Origin: Corynebacterium urinipleomorphum
GTDB taxonomy: Bacteria > Actinomycetota > Actinomycetes > Mycobacteriales > Mycobacteriaceae
Reading direction: 5' to 3'
DNA length: 64,000 nucleotides
Assembly (NCBI RefSeq): GCF_900155535.1
Contig: NZ_LT706965.1
Location: 588,632-652,631, forward strand
Shown: one piece after another, positions 56,122-64,000 of the stretch
Position numbering within the stretch: position 1 is the stretch's first letter
Layout of the letters: each line of letters opens with the position of its first letter
Notes under the pieces: model-generated
Database searches by the model: none
The model's input: only the letters and a program-made list of their open reading frames with translations
What the model was told of the DNA's origin: nothing
Program-made: the position numbers and the translations under genes

Positions 56122-57099
56122 CTAGCGCAGGGCGTTCAGGTTGACTTCACCGCGGGCCACGATGACGGAGGGGCCGGTCATGGTGGCCTCGTTGTCGGTG
56201 ATGGTGATGGTGAGCGCGCCGCCGGGGACGCGGACGGTGACGGTGCCGTTTTCAATACCGGCGTCCGCGAGCGCGGCGCGGGCGGCGGCGACGGTGCCGG
56301 TGCCGCAGGAACGGGTCTCTCCCACTCCGCGTTCCCATACGCGCATGTGCACGGTGTCGTCGGTCATCTCGGTGAGAACTTCCACGTTGACGCCGTGGGG
56401 GAAGAAGTCGTGGTCGAAAGCCGGCTGGGTGAAGTCCATTGCGGCGAGCTCGCTAGGAGTCAGTCCCGGAATGACCGCCGCGAGGTGCGGATTGCCCATA
56501 TCCACCCCGAGCCCAGCGAAATCGAACTCCCCCATGCGCGCTGTTGATACCCCGGTGACCTCAACGGGACCCATGCCTACTTGGACCACTGCGCGGGACG
56601 GTCCGTGCGGGCTGTCGCCCTCCAACTCGTGGAGCACGATGTGCTTGACCCCGGCGCGGGTGTCCACATCGAATTCGCGTTCCGTCTCAAGCCCCTGCGA
56701 TGCCAGGACGTGGGCAAAGACGCGAATGCCGTTGCCGCACATCTCGGCGATGGAGCCGTCCGCGTTGCGGTAGTCCATGAACCAGCGGGCGGCGCCGGCA
56801 CCCTGTGCACCGTCGGCGCTTGAATCAGCGCCTGCAGCCTCAGCGCTTACCGCGTCAGCGTTGTCACCGGCAGCGTCTGCACGGCCCGCGTCTGCGCGCA
56901 CAACGCGCAGGAACCCGTCGCCGCCGATGCCGGCGCGGCGGTCGCAGAGGGCTGCCACGAGGTCGTCGGTGAGGACGCCGAGGGATTCGAGCTGATCGTC
57001 GACGTCGATAAGCACGACGAAGTCGTTCTCCGTGCCGTGCGCCTTGATGAACGGCAGGGAGGACAGGTGCGGTTCGGTCTCGTTGCTGTTGGTGCTCAC
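56122..57099 (-). CDS. dapF: Diaminopimelate epimerase
   Basis: Converts LL- to meso-diaminopimelate for lysine and peptidoglycan. 325 aa. The two catalytic cysteines are Cys121 (EMCGNG) and Cys265 (RSCGTGT). GTG 57099 overlaps the miaA stop as GTGA, which fixes the start over a longer open frame. Residues about 70-105 are an Ala/Asp/Gly-rich insert between GFLRVVRAD and [10 protein letters not shown], which is not part of the normal fold. A one-mismatch 12-mer (57003-57014) lies near the 5' end. Confidence 0.95.
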   Translation of the reverse strand: MSTNSNETEPHLSSLPFIKAHGTENDFVVLIDVDDQLESLGVLTDDLVAALCDRRAGIGGDGFLRVVRADAGRADAAGDNADAVSAEAAGADSSADGAQGAGAARWFMDYRNADGSIAEMCGNGIRVFAHVLASQGLETEREFDVDTRAGVKHIVLHELEGDSPHGPSRAVVQVGMGPVEVTGVSTARMGEFDFAGLGVDMGNPHLAAVIPGLTPSELAAMDFTQPAFDHDFFPHGVNVEVLTEMTDDTVHMRVWERGVGETRSCGTGTVAAARAALADAGIENGTVTVRVPGGALTITITDNEATMTGPSVIVARGEVNLNALR

Positions 57100-58016
57100 G
57101 CGAGCGAGTCTAGCGCGGCGCGCAGGAGCTGATCCGGGGACTGATCCGCGTCGATCCACGTGATGCGCTTGTCCCGGTTGAACCAGGAACGTTGACGGCG
57201 GACGTACCGGCGCGTTCCGGTGATGGTGGATTCCACTGCGTCGTCGAGGGAGATGCGTCCACCCAAGTAGTCGAGCACCTGGGCGTACCCGATGGCGCGG
57301 CCAGCGGTGGAGTCCGCGACGAGACCATGCCCGATCAAAGTCTCCACCTCGTCGACGAAGCCTCGCTCGAACATGAGATGCGTGCGCTTCTCTATGCGCG
57401 GGTTCAGCCAGTCCGCGTTCGTGCGCAACCCGAGGATCCGTGTGCCCCAGCGAGGCGGGGCATCCTTCGGTGGCTGCGACGCCTGGAACGGCTGCCCGGT
57501 CAGCTCGATCACCTCGAGGGCGCGGACGGTGCGGCGCGGGTCATTGTCCTCGATGATGGCAGCCGCCTGAGGGTCGACATCCGCCAATTCCGCGTGGAGC
57601 GCCTGCACACCGATCTGGGAGAGCCGTTGTTCGTACTTGTCGCGGACGGAGGGGTCGGTGGGAGGGAACTGCCAGTCGTCGATGAGCGACTGCACGTACA
57701 TCATTGACCCGCCGACGAGGATGGGGACCTTGCCGCGCGCGGCGATGCGCGTCACCGCCTCCACCGCGAGCTTTTGGTACTCCGCCACCGATGCCGTGCG
57801 CGTGACGTCCCAGATGTCCAGCAGATGGTGCGGGATGCCGCCGCGTTCTGCCAGCGGGAGCTTCGCTGTGCCGATGTCCATGCCGCGGTAAAGCTGCATC
57901 GAGTCGACGTTGACCACTTCCCCGCCGAGCTCGCGAGCGAGTGCGATCCCTAGGTCCGACTTGCCGGACGCCGTCGGGCCGACGACCGCGATGGGGGTGA
58001 CAGGCAGATCAGGCAT
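57096..58016 (-). CDS. miaA: tRNA dimethylallyltransferase
   Basis: Adds the isopentenyl group to A37 of tRNAs reading UNN codons; MiaB (encoded at the right edge of the window) then methylthiolates it. 306 aa. P-loop GPTASGKS (about 11), the [15 protein letters not shown] motif and the C-terminal [14 protein letters not shown] region are intact. ATG 58016 overlaps the end of the upstream gene by 8 nt, and its stop overlaps dapF, so the three form one operon. Confidence 0.95.
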   Translation of the reverse strand: MPDLPVTPIAVVGPTASGKSDLGIALARELGGEVVNVDSMQLYRGMDIGTAKLPLAERGGIPHHLLDIWDVTRTASVAEYQKLAVEAVTRIAARGKVPILVGGSMMYVQSLIDDWQFPPTDPSVRDKYEQRLSQIGVQALHAELADVDPQAAAIIEDNDPRRTVRALEVIELTGQPFQASQPPKDAPPRWGTRILGLRTNADWLNPRIEKRTHLMFERGFVDEVETLIGHGLVADSTAGRAIGYAQVLDYLGGRISLDDAVESTITGTRRYVRRQRSWFNRDKRITWIDADQSPDQLLRAALDSLA

Positions 58017-58605
58017 GATCCACCTGCCATACTGCGACAAACCTCCCGACGCCCAGAGACGCGTCCTGCGCGACAAGTTCGCATCTCGACGGGCGCAATG
58101 ACGCCAGCTCATGCCAGAGCTCAGGTTCGACGACGCCGTGCTCTTCGAGACTGCCCGGCAGATCGCCGCGACCCGCCAGGAAATCCGCCATCTGCTCGTG
58201 CGCGCGGTTCGCGCCGTCGATGAGCGCCAGCGGCGCGCGGGGCGTCAGGCCCGCTGAACCGTCAAGGACGACGACGGTGAGCGCGTCCGGGTCGAGAGGG
58301 GCGAGCGCCACACGTGACGCTTCGACACCCGCCTCAGCGTCCCCCAGGCAGTACCTCGCGACGAGCTCCGCCAGGAAATTCCCGCCGCCGACGGTCACCT
58401 GCGGTGCACCCCACGCCGCGAACGAGCCGGTGAGCTCCGTGCGCCACCGCGCGTCCCGCGAGCCGACAATGTGGATCGGGCGGGCATCCTGCGCAACCAG
58501 GTCGCGGACCGCGCACACCATGGCATGCCCGGGGGTGTCCTGCGGCGCGAGCTCCGCGACGAGCGCCGGGGAGCCCGGAACGACGATCACATTGAACTGG
58601 TTCAC
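58009..58605 (-). CDS. Rv2728c-like conserved hypothetical protein
   Basis: 198 aa, Ala-rich and soluble; no catalytic motif that I recognise. Sequence features are a beta-alpha start ([18 protein letters not shown]), [22 protein letters not shown] and a C-terminal half rich in Glu/Leu. Context (directly before miaA and dapF) matches Rv2728c. GTG 58605 is chosen because AGGG lies 8 nt upstream and a TAGGGT box 7 nt upstream would also give a leaderless start; the frame is open to 58653. Confidence 0.75.
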   Translation of the reverse strand: MNQFNVIVVPGSPALVAELAPQDTPGHAMVCAVRDLVAQDARPIHIVGSRDARWRTELTGSFAAWGAPQVTVGGGNFLAELVARYCLGDAEAGVEASRVALAPLDPDALTVVVLDGSAGLTPRAPLALIDGANRAHEQMADFLAGRGDLPGSLEEHGVVEPELWHELASLRPSRCELVAQDASLGVGRFVAVWQVDHA

Positions 58606-58741
58606 GCCCACCACCCTATCCAGACCGCGCCGGGGCACCGCACACGCCTCCAAGGGCTGACAACTCTGCGCGCGGGCCGGTAAAGTTTCAAAGCATCACG
58701 GCAGCCGTGTCGCGCGGCACACATATGAAAGGACGTTCACC

Positions 58742-60136
58742 ATGACGCAGCCCACCGACGGTCAGAAGCCCACCACCCCGGTCCCCTCGCCGGGTTCGAT
58801 GCCTACGCGCGCGCCCAAGCCGGGGCCGCGTCCGGGGGCTCGTCCGGCCCAGCCGGGTGCTGCGTCCACTCTGTCGCCGGTTCCTGCGGCAGCTGCCGCG
58901 TCTGTGGCTCCCGCGGACACTTCCGAGGCGAAGAAGTTCGGCCGCGTCGACGAGGACGGCACCGTCTACGTCACCCGCGGCGGCACCGAGCGCGCTGTCG
59001 GTTCCTGGCAGGCCGGCACCCCGGAGGAGGGCCTCGAGCACTTCGCCCAGCGTTTTGGCGACCTGTCCACCGAGGTGGGGCTGCTGGAGAACCGCCTCGC
59101 GGCACGCCCGGAGGACGCTAACTCTGTACGCACGCAGGCGCAGCAGCTGATCGACTCGCTGGATGAGCAGGCCGTCGTCGGTGACCTGGATGCGCTGGAG
59201 GCCCGCCTGAAGGAGCTGCTCAACAACGCCGACGCCGCCGGCGAGAAGGCCAAGGAAGCGAAAGAGGCCCGCCGCGCCGAGGCCATCCAGCGCAAAGAAG
59301 CCCTCGCAGCGGAGGCTGAGGACCTGGCGGAGAACTCCACCGAATGGAAGGCCGCCGGCGACCGCATCCGCGCGATCCTGGACGAGTGGAAGACCATCCG
59401 CGGCATCGACCGCAAGACCGACGACGCGTTGTGGAAGCGCTACTCAAAGGCGCGTGACTCCTTCAACCGCCGCCGCGGTGCCCACTTCGCGGAGCTCGAC
59501 CGCGGCCGCGCCGCCGCGAAGGCAGCCAAGGAAGACATCATCGAGCGTGCGGAGAAGATCAAGGATTCCACGGATTGGAACGACACCGCCCGCGCGTTCC
59601 GTGACTTGATGAGCGAGTGGAAGGCCGCCGGCCGCGCGCCGCGCGACGTGGACGACAAGCTGTGGGAACGTTTCCGCGCAGCCCAGGAACACTTCTTCGC
59701 TGCACGTAACGCGGTCAACGACGAGCGCGACCGGGAGTTCGAGGCCAACGCCAAGGCGAAGGACGATCTCATCGCGGAGTACAGCCCGCTGATCGATCCG
59801 GAGAAGGGACTCGGCGCCGCGAAGTCCAAGCTGCGCGAGCTGCAGGAGAAGTGGGAGGAGATCGGTTACGTCCCGCGCGGCAAGATCCGCGAGTACGAGG
59901 ACAAGATCGGCGAGATCGAGCAGCGGGTCTCGGACGCCGAGGAGAAGCAGTGGCGCAAGTCGAACCCGGTTCAGCAGGACAAGGCGAACCAGTTCCAGGT
60001 GAAGGCCGACGATTTCCGCGCCAAGGCTGAGGCAGCCGAGGCGAAAGGCGACGCGGCGAAGGCTGCGGAGCTGCGCGCACAGGCTGAGCAGTGGCAGGAG
60101 TTCGCCGACGTCGCGGCGAAGGCGCTCGACGACTAG
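58742..60136 (+). CDS. DUF349 coiled-coil protein
   Basis: 464 aa. The N-terminal 65 residues are Pro/Ala-rich and disordered. From about 90 onward the protein is helical and highly charged, with three DUF349 repeats, each showing a W-K-x-A/T-G/I-pattern (NSTEWKAAGDRIRAILDEWKTI, STDWNDTARAFRDLMSEWKAAG, LQEKWEEIGYVPRG). ATG with GAAAGGA upstream. Family function is unsettled; the homologue is Rv2731. Confidence 0.87.
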   Translation: MTQPTDGQKPTTPVPSPGSMPTRAPKPGPRPGARPAQPGAASTLSPVPAAAAASVAPADTSEAKKFGRVDEDGTVYVTRGGTERAVGSWQAGTPEEGLEHFAQRFGDLSTEVGLLENRLAARPEDANSVRTQAQQLIDSLDEQAVVGDLDALEARLKELLNNADAAGEKAKEAKEARRAEAIQRKEALAAEAEDLAENSTEWKAAGDRIRAILDEWKTIRGIDRKTDDALWKRYSKARDSFNRRRGAHFAELDRGRAAAKAAKEDIIERAEKIKDSTDWNDTARAFRDLMSEWKAAGRAPRDVDDKLWERFRAAQEHFFAARNAVNDERDREFEANAKAKDDLIAEYSPLIDPEKGLGAAKSKLRELQEKWEEIGYVPRGKIREYEDKIGEIEQRVSDAEEKQWRKSNPVQQDKANQFQVKADDFRAKAEAAEAKGDAAKAAELRAQAEQWQEFADVAAKALDD

Positions 60137-60137
60137 T

Positions 60138-61199
60138 TTGCAGTCCCTCCTCTACTCCCCCGCCAGCCCCGACGCCGACGACATCGTCGGGGCGTACGCC
60201 TTTTCGGCGACGCTGGCTATCCAGGACATCACCGGCGACGCGCATTCCGGGCTGACGGCTTCGCACATGAGCAAGCGCCTCGAGGGGTCCGCGGAATCCG
60301 AGGCGCTCCTGTTCGCACTCACCAGCGTGCGAACGCCTCGGCCGCTGGGTGCGCGCGGCTACCCGGAGCTGCGCGTCGAGGACCTCGGGGACATCGACGC
60401 ATGGGTGTTCGTCTCGCTCCCGCTTCTCGAGGACACCGGCATCCTCGAAGCCACCGTCACGCTCGATGCCGCCATTGCGCCACTGCCCGGCGACCCCGTT
60501 CCGGAAGAGCCGTGGGAGAGCGCTTTATCGCTTATCGACGCCTTATCCCACTCCTTTTCCCGCCCCACCCGCCACATCTGGGAGACCCATGCCCCTGGCA
60601 CCGGCTCCCCTGCCACCGAAATTCTGACCGCCGCCGGCTACACCCCCGCTTACCGCGAGGAGCAAGCCACGTTCGCTGTCGACGCGTGTGCGCGCCCCGC
60701 AGCCGTCGACCAGCTCCCCGTCGACTCCATTGACGTGGTGTTCAATAACGAGATTTCCGCCGACGATCTCACCTTGTTCCGAGCACTTCTCACCGCAGCG
60801 TCCGAGGGGTACCCGCGCGGGGACTTGAAGCTCGACACAGTCGAGTGGACCGAGCAGCGCCTCCGCGACGCCCAGGCGCGGCTGCTCGACCGCGGCGGCA
60901 ACCAATACACCGCGATCGCGTACAGCACTGCACCCGACAGCGAGCGTCTCGCAGCCGGTCTCGCCGAAGCCGTCCACTTTGATGCCGACGAGGACTCGCT
61001 CATCGAGCTCGGCCTCGTGTACGTCTTGCCCGCCTACCGCCGCGCAGGTGTCGGCACCGCACTGGTGGAATCCGCATTGGCTGCCGCAAAGAGCCGGTGG
61101 CCGGAGGTGGAGACGGGGTACAGCTCATATCCGTCGATAAGCGGTGCTGCGCGCACAACCCCGATCTCCGCGACGACCGCCTGGCAGCGATCCCGCTAA
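60138..61199 (+). CDS. GNAT-family N-acetyltransferase, C-terminus short
   Basis: 353 aa. The N-terminal 180 residues are poorly conserved; a second GNAT-like part contains the acetyl-CoA motif YVLPAYRRAGVGTALVESAL (about 295-314). After VETGYSSYPS the sequence becomes S-I-S-G-A-A-R and ends 22 residues later, without the usual motif B (N-x-x-A-x-x-x-Y/F). The change coincides with a 12-mer copy. TTG 60138 starts 1 nt after the DUF349 stop. The acetyl acceptor is unknown. Confidence 0.75.
   Translation: MQSLLYSPASPDADDIVGAYAFSATLAIQDITGDAHSGLTASHMSKRLEGSAESEALLFALTSVRTPRPLGARGYPELRVEDLGDIDAWVFVSLPLLEDTGILEATVTLDAAIAPLPGDPVPEEPWESALSLIDALSHSFSRPTRHIWETHAPGTGSPATEILTAAGYTPAYREEQATFAVDACARPAAVDQLPVDSIDVVFNNEISADDLTLFRALLTAASEGYPRGDLKLDTVEWTEQRLRDAQARLLDRGGNQYTAIAYSTAPDSERLAAGLAEAVHFDADEDSLIELGLVYVLPAYRRAGVGTALVESALAAAKSRWPEVETGYSSYPSISGAARTTPISATTAWQRSR
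60529..60540 (-). repeat. CGTCGATAAGCG 12-mer, copy 12
   Basis: In the GNAT gene; codons read S-L-I-D-A, preceded by a partial echo of the motif (GCGCTTTATCG). Confidence 0.85.
61132..61143 (+). repeat. CGTCGATAAGCG 12-mer, copy 13
   Basis: At the point where the GNAT C-terminus stops resembling the family; codons read S-I-S-G with rare ATA. Confidence 0.85.
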
Positions 61200-61534
61200 T
61201 CGACGACGAACTGCTGCGGATCCGCCGGATCGTAAAACACAGTGACCGACTGGTTGAGTCGCGGACTCTTCGACGCATTCGACGCAGGTGCCGTGATTAC
61301 GCGGCCATCGGCGGTAGTGAACTCGACCACCTCGAAGGTGCGCGTCGCGTATTGCTGAATCTCGCCTGAAATCATCTGCCTGCGCTTATCTACATCCACG
61401 ACGCGCCCCTGAACCTTGACTCCGTTGGCGTGCATCTCGTCGACGCCGCGTTTACGGTACGAGCGCGTATACGCGATGACCCCGATAATGACGGCAACGA
61501 CTGCGACCGAAACGATGATTGATGTAGCGCTCAT
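61196..61534 (-). CDS. DUF3592-like small membrane protein
   Basis: 112 aa. One N-terminal helix (TSIIVSVAVVAVIIGVIAY), a basic stop-transfer, then a beta-rich domain with GVKVQGRVVDVDKRRQ and QSVTVFYDPADPQQFVVD, the pattern of DUF3592 proteins. ATG 61534 lies 6 nt after a GATAAT -10 box, so it is probably leaderless; the frame is open upstream to 61594. Its stop overlaps that of the GNAT gene. Function unknown. Confidence 0.75.
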   Translation of the reverse strand: MSATSIIVSVAVVAVIIGVIAYTRSYRKRGVDEMHANGVKVQGRVVDVDKRRQMISGEIQQYATRTFEVVEFTTADGRVITAPASNASKSPRLNQSVTVFYDPADPQQFVVD

Positions 61535-61696
61535 ACCTTCATTATCGCTTCCTTGGAACCTCTCCGCTCGCCGCGAACCCGTTGTTTCCATCACGTCTGA
61601 GCTGGAACTACGGCGAGTTTCCCCAGTTTAACAAGACGTATTTTTCACGGCACCCTGGGAATTGTTTGTGATTTTCATGCAACGAGTGAATTGGTG

Positions 61697-63280
61697 ATGT
61701 CTGGAATGAAGAAGGCCGTGTCGTCGTTTGGAAAATTCGTGGCGAAGAAACCGCGGGCAGCGATCGCAGGAACAGCCGCAGCCGCGACAGCGTCCCTGGC
61801 GGTACGAGATCTGCGTCAGAAGGACAACGCGATCTTCCGCAACTACCCGGTGCTGGGCCACGCCCGCTATCTCGCGCACCGCATCCGCCCCGAGATCCAG
61901 CAGTACTTCGTGGAGAACAACTGGGACGGCCGCCCCTTCAACTTCCAGACCCGCCAGATGATCAACCAGCGTGCCGACGGCACCGAGGGCGAAATGTCCT
62001 ACGGCACCGAGCGCGACGTCATGGAGGCAGGTTTCGAATACCTCGTCCACTCCATGATGCCGGCTGAAATGCCTGCAGAACCGCCCCGCGCCCACATCGG
62101 TGGCAAAGACTGCACGAAGCCCTACGACATGTCGCTGATGAATATCTCCGCCATGTCTTTCGGTGCGCTGTCCGCGAACGCCGTCCGCGCACTCAACAAG
62201 GGTGCAGAGCTCGGCGGTTTCGCCCACGACACCGGCGAAGGCGGTCTGAGTAGCTATCACATGGAAAATAACGGGGATCTCGTGTGGGAAATCGGCACCG
62301 GCTACTTCTCCGCCCGCACCGAGGACGGCCGCTTCGACCGCGGCAAGTTCGCCGAGCTCTCCGCCATCGACCAAGTGAAGATGACGGAGCTCAAGATCTC
62401 CCAGGGTGCCAAGCCCGGCATCGGCGGCGTTCTTCCGGGCGCCAAGGTCAGCCCCGAAATCGCCCGCGTGCGCGGTGTCCCGGAAGGCAAGACCTGCGTG
62501 TCCCCGTCCCGCCACTCGGTGTTCTCCACACCGACCGAGCTCATCGAGTTCATTGCCGAGATGCGCGAGCTCTCCGGCGGCAAGCCCGCGGGATTCAAGA
62601 TGTGCGTCGGCTCAATGATCGACGTGCTGTCCGTCTGCAAAGCCATCCAGAAAGTGGGCACCGCCCCCGACTTCATCGTCGTCGACGGCTCCGAAGGCGG
62701 CACCGCCGCGGCCCCGCTCGAATACGAAGACCACGTCGGGCTCCCGCTGACGGAGGGGCTCATGATGATGCACAACGCGCTCGTCGGCACCGGCCTGCGC
62801 GACCAGGTCAAGATTGGCGCGTCCGGTAAAGTCGCCGCCGCCAACGACATCGTCAAACGCCTCATTCAGGGTGCGGACTACACCAACTCCGCCCGCTCCA
62901 TGATGATGGCCGTCGGCTGCATCCAAGCCCAGAAGTGCCAGACAGGTAAATGCCCGTCCGGCGTGGCCACCCAAAGCAACTGGCGCCAGCGCGCCCTCGA
63001 CGTGGACTCGAAAGCTCTGCGGGTGAAGAATTACCACGACGCGACAGTCCGTCAAGCCGTGTCCATGATGGCGTCCTGCGGCGCGACCTCCCCCGAAGAT
63101 CTCACCCCGAACATGCTGCGCCAGGTCATTGCGCCGGGTGTCACCCGCTCTTACGAAGCACTCTACGAGTGGCTGCAGCCCGGCGAACTGCTCGCCCAGG
63201 CGCCCGCGGCGTGGGAAGAAGCCTGGGACCAGGCGAGCCCCGATGAATTCCGGTTGCCGGTGATCACTCAGGTGCGCTAG
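61697..63280 (+). CDS. FMN-binding glutamate-synthase-like protein
   Basis: 527 aa. An N-terminal hydrophobic/basic stretch precedes a TIM-barrel with FMN-binding GltB-type motifs: SFGALSANAVRALNKGAELGGF, DTGEGGLSSYH, ISQGAKPGIGG and the glycine-rich DGSEGGTAAAPLEY. The 3Fe-4S cysteines CIQAQKCQTGKCP are present. There is no amidotransferase domain, so it is not a complete glutamate synthase. The family is common in actinobacteria and its true reaction is unknown. ATG 61697 is chosen; TTG 61691 and GTG 61694 are adjacent options. Confidence 0.87.
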   Translation: MSGMKKAVSSFGKFVAKKPRAAIAGTAAAATASLAVRDLRQKDNAIFRNYPVLGHARYLAHRIRPEIQQYFVENNWDGRPFNFQTRQMINQRADGTEGEMSYGTERDVMEAGFEYLVHSMMPAEMPAEPPRAHIGGKDCTKPYDMSLMNISAMSFGALSANAVRALNKGAELGGFAHDTGEGGLSSYHMENNGDLVWEIGTGYFSARTEDGRFDRGKFAELSAIDQVKMTELKISQGAKPGIGGVLPGAKVSPEIARVRGVPEGKTCVSPSRHSVFSTPTELIEFIAEMRELSGGKPAGFKMCVGSMIDVLSVCKAIQKVGTAPDFIVVDGSEGGTAAAPLEYEDHVGLPLTEGLMMMHNALVGTGLRDQVKIGASGKVAAANDIVKRLIQGADYTNSARSMMMAVGCIQAQKCQTGKCPSGVATQSNWRQRALDVDSKALRVKNYHDATVRQAVSMMASCGATSPEDLTPNMLRQVIAPGVTRSYEALYEWLQPGELLAQAPAAWEEAWDQASPDEFRLPVITQVR

Positions 63281-63909
63281 TCCTCGCGGGCGAGGCGGTG
63301 GCGTTCGGCGGCGCGGGCGCGGCGGTCGTCGATAAGTTGGCCCGCGTCTTCGGCGCGGCGGACCGATTGCTTCCTTGCTGCGGCTTGTGCTTCGGCGACG
63401 GGGTTGAAGTCCGTCTGCTCGCGGCGCAGCGCCTCCATTTTCTGCTGTTCGGCGTCGCGGCGCATCCAGGCGGCCGTGAGGAATGGCACGGCGACGAGAA
63501 CGCACGCGATGGCCAGGTACATGCCCGCGCCCGTGGAATCTCCGGTGGACCCGGTTTGACGTAGCCAGAGCCCCAGCAGCGCGGCAACGAGAGAGACGCA
63601 GCCGGCCATCCAGCCGAACAGCGCGAACGACGTGCGGCGCATGATCACCAGCAGCAGCGTGAACACCGGCAGGCATACAAACGACAGCACGGCGAAGACA
63701 CGCTCGCCGATGGCCACGTCGACGGTCTCCGGCTCGGTGAACGTGAGCATGCGCCACCCGGCAGCGTCGCCGGCAAAAGGAAGCAGCAAGGCCAGCACAT
63801 AGAGCGCGACGAGTGCCGCAAGCACCCAGCGGCGCGCGCCCAGGTCCACGGTGCCGGCACGCTGCTTCTCCAGCGCGGCGAGGTCAGCGGTTGCGGTGCG
63901 TTCAGTCAT
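63277..63909 (-). CDS. Four-helix membrane protein, Rv2732c-like
   Basis: 210 aa. Four hydrophobic helices (RWVLAALVALYVLALLLPF, RVFAVLSFVCLPVFTLLLVI, FALFGWMAGCVSLVAALLGL, MYLAIACVLVAVPFLTAAW) are followed by a basic, helical cytoplasmic tail. ATG 63909 has AAGGAG 5 nt upstream, located right after the miaB stop, so it is translated as part of the miaB transcript, as Rv2732c is with Rv2733c. The 3' end overlaps the stop of the convergent glutamate-synthase-like gene. Function unknown. Confidence 0.8.
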   Translation of the reverse strand: MTERTATADLAALEKQRAGTVDLGARRWVLAALVALYVLALLLPFAGDAAGWRMLTFTEPETVDVAIGERVFAVLSFVCLPVFTLLLVIMRRTSFALFGWMAGCVSLVAALLGLWLRQTGSTGDSTGAGMYLAIACVLVAVPFLTAAWMRRDAEQQKMEALRREQTDFNPVAEAQAAARKQSVRRAEDAGQLIDDRRARAAERHRLARED

Positions 63910-63918
63910 GGGTGCTCC

Positions 63919-64000
63919 TTATCCGCACGAGCCGCAGGCGCTGGCGGCGGGGGCGGGGGCTGGCGCGGGGGCGCCGATCGTCGGGATGCCCAAGCCGACG
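63919..64000 (-). CDS. miaB: tRNA methylthiotransferase MiaB, C-terminal end only
   Basis: Only the last 27 codons are in the window: VGLGIPTIG, an Ala/Pro run, then ASACGSCG and stop. The VGLGIP-type strand and position before the Rv2732c-like gene identify the end of MiaB. The two Cys in the tail follow an Ala/Pro linker. The catalytic radical-SAM part lies beyond the right edge. Confidence 0.65.
   Translation of the reverse strand, partial: VGLGIPTIGAPAPAPAPAASACGSCG

Noticed and set aside
56044..56547. Short plus-strand frame with a signal-peptide-like start (MWLRGVFRRASLVAW...)
   Set aside because: The hydrophobic start is suggestive, but beyond codon 26 it runs antisense through dapF and has no ribosome site.
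57676..57687. CGTCGATGAGCG, similar to the 12-mer (also 58214)
   Set aside because: This one-base variant encodes L-I-D with the common codon CTC and is expected by chance in high-GC genes, so it was not counted.

Overview
The window is chromosomal DNA of a moderately high-GC actinobacterium, almost certainly a Corynebacterium. The evidence is a DtxR with every metal ligand conserved next to galE, sigA and sigB about 5 kb apart, a nrdR-divS-lexA-sugR block, a fructose PTS cluster, an AftC arabinofuranosyltransferase for mycolata arabinogalactan, and many DUF genes (3000, 3039, 3093, 3099, 3710, 4192, 4193) typical of the group. Gene order follows the Mycobacterium tuberculosis Rv2671-Rv2733 neighbourhood, with local losses and insertions. 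No rRNA, CRISPR array or intact insertion sequence was seen.

Layout. 1-4.6 kb: thrS (3' end cut off by the window), a CopC-like exported protein and a drug-type MFS exporter. 4.56-5.64 kb: a tRNA-Val(CAC) facing away from a six-tRNA array Gly-Val-Gly-Cys-Val-Gly. 5.7-16.7 kb: ribD-like reductase, aftC, msrB, hemQ, DUF3000, RNase D, dxs, an RNA methyltransferase, DUF3710, dut, DUF3093 and DUF4193. 17-27.9 kb: ppgK, sigA, a DUF4190 protein, a helicase with DUF3039, DUF3099, a methyltransferase, dtd, sigB behind a clear SigH-type promoter, dtxR and galE. 27.9-28.85 kb: a more AT-rich insert with a LysE-type exporter, followed by a 13-codon second copy of the galE tail. 28.8-39 kb: DUF4192, PAC2 protein, DUF3516-type helicase, oxyR and hrpA. 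39-45.6 kb: nrdR, divS, lexA, sugR, fruK, ptsF and ptsH. 45.6-51.2 kb: HNH/DUF222 protein, NCS2 permease, hflX and two small unknown genes, one with a Cys/Gly tail. 51.2-55 kb: an iron-type ABC importer. 55-56 kb: an AT-rich gap and a broken Rib-domain surface-protein gene. 56-64 kb: dapF, miaA, DUF349, GNAT, a glutamate-synthase-like enzyme and the end of miaB.

How genes work together: two primary-type sigma factors and the redox, iron, SOS and sugar regulators (OxyR, DtxR, LexA, NrdR, SugR) sit beside their usual targets. fruK-ptsF-ptsH form a fructose uptake operon without the customary ptsI. miaA-dapF and helicase-DUF3039 are translationally coupled through GTGA overlaps.

The strongest unexplained signal is a 12-mer, CGTCGATAAGCG, present 13 times exactly on both strands, in three reading frames and in two intergenic gaps. 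It must be maintained at the DNA level and has no function I can assign.
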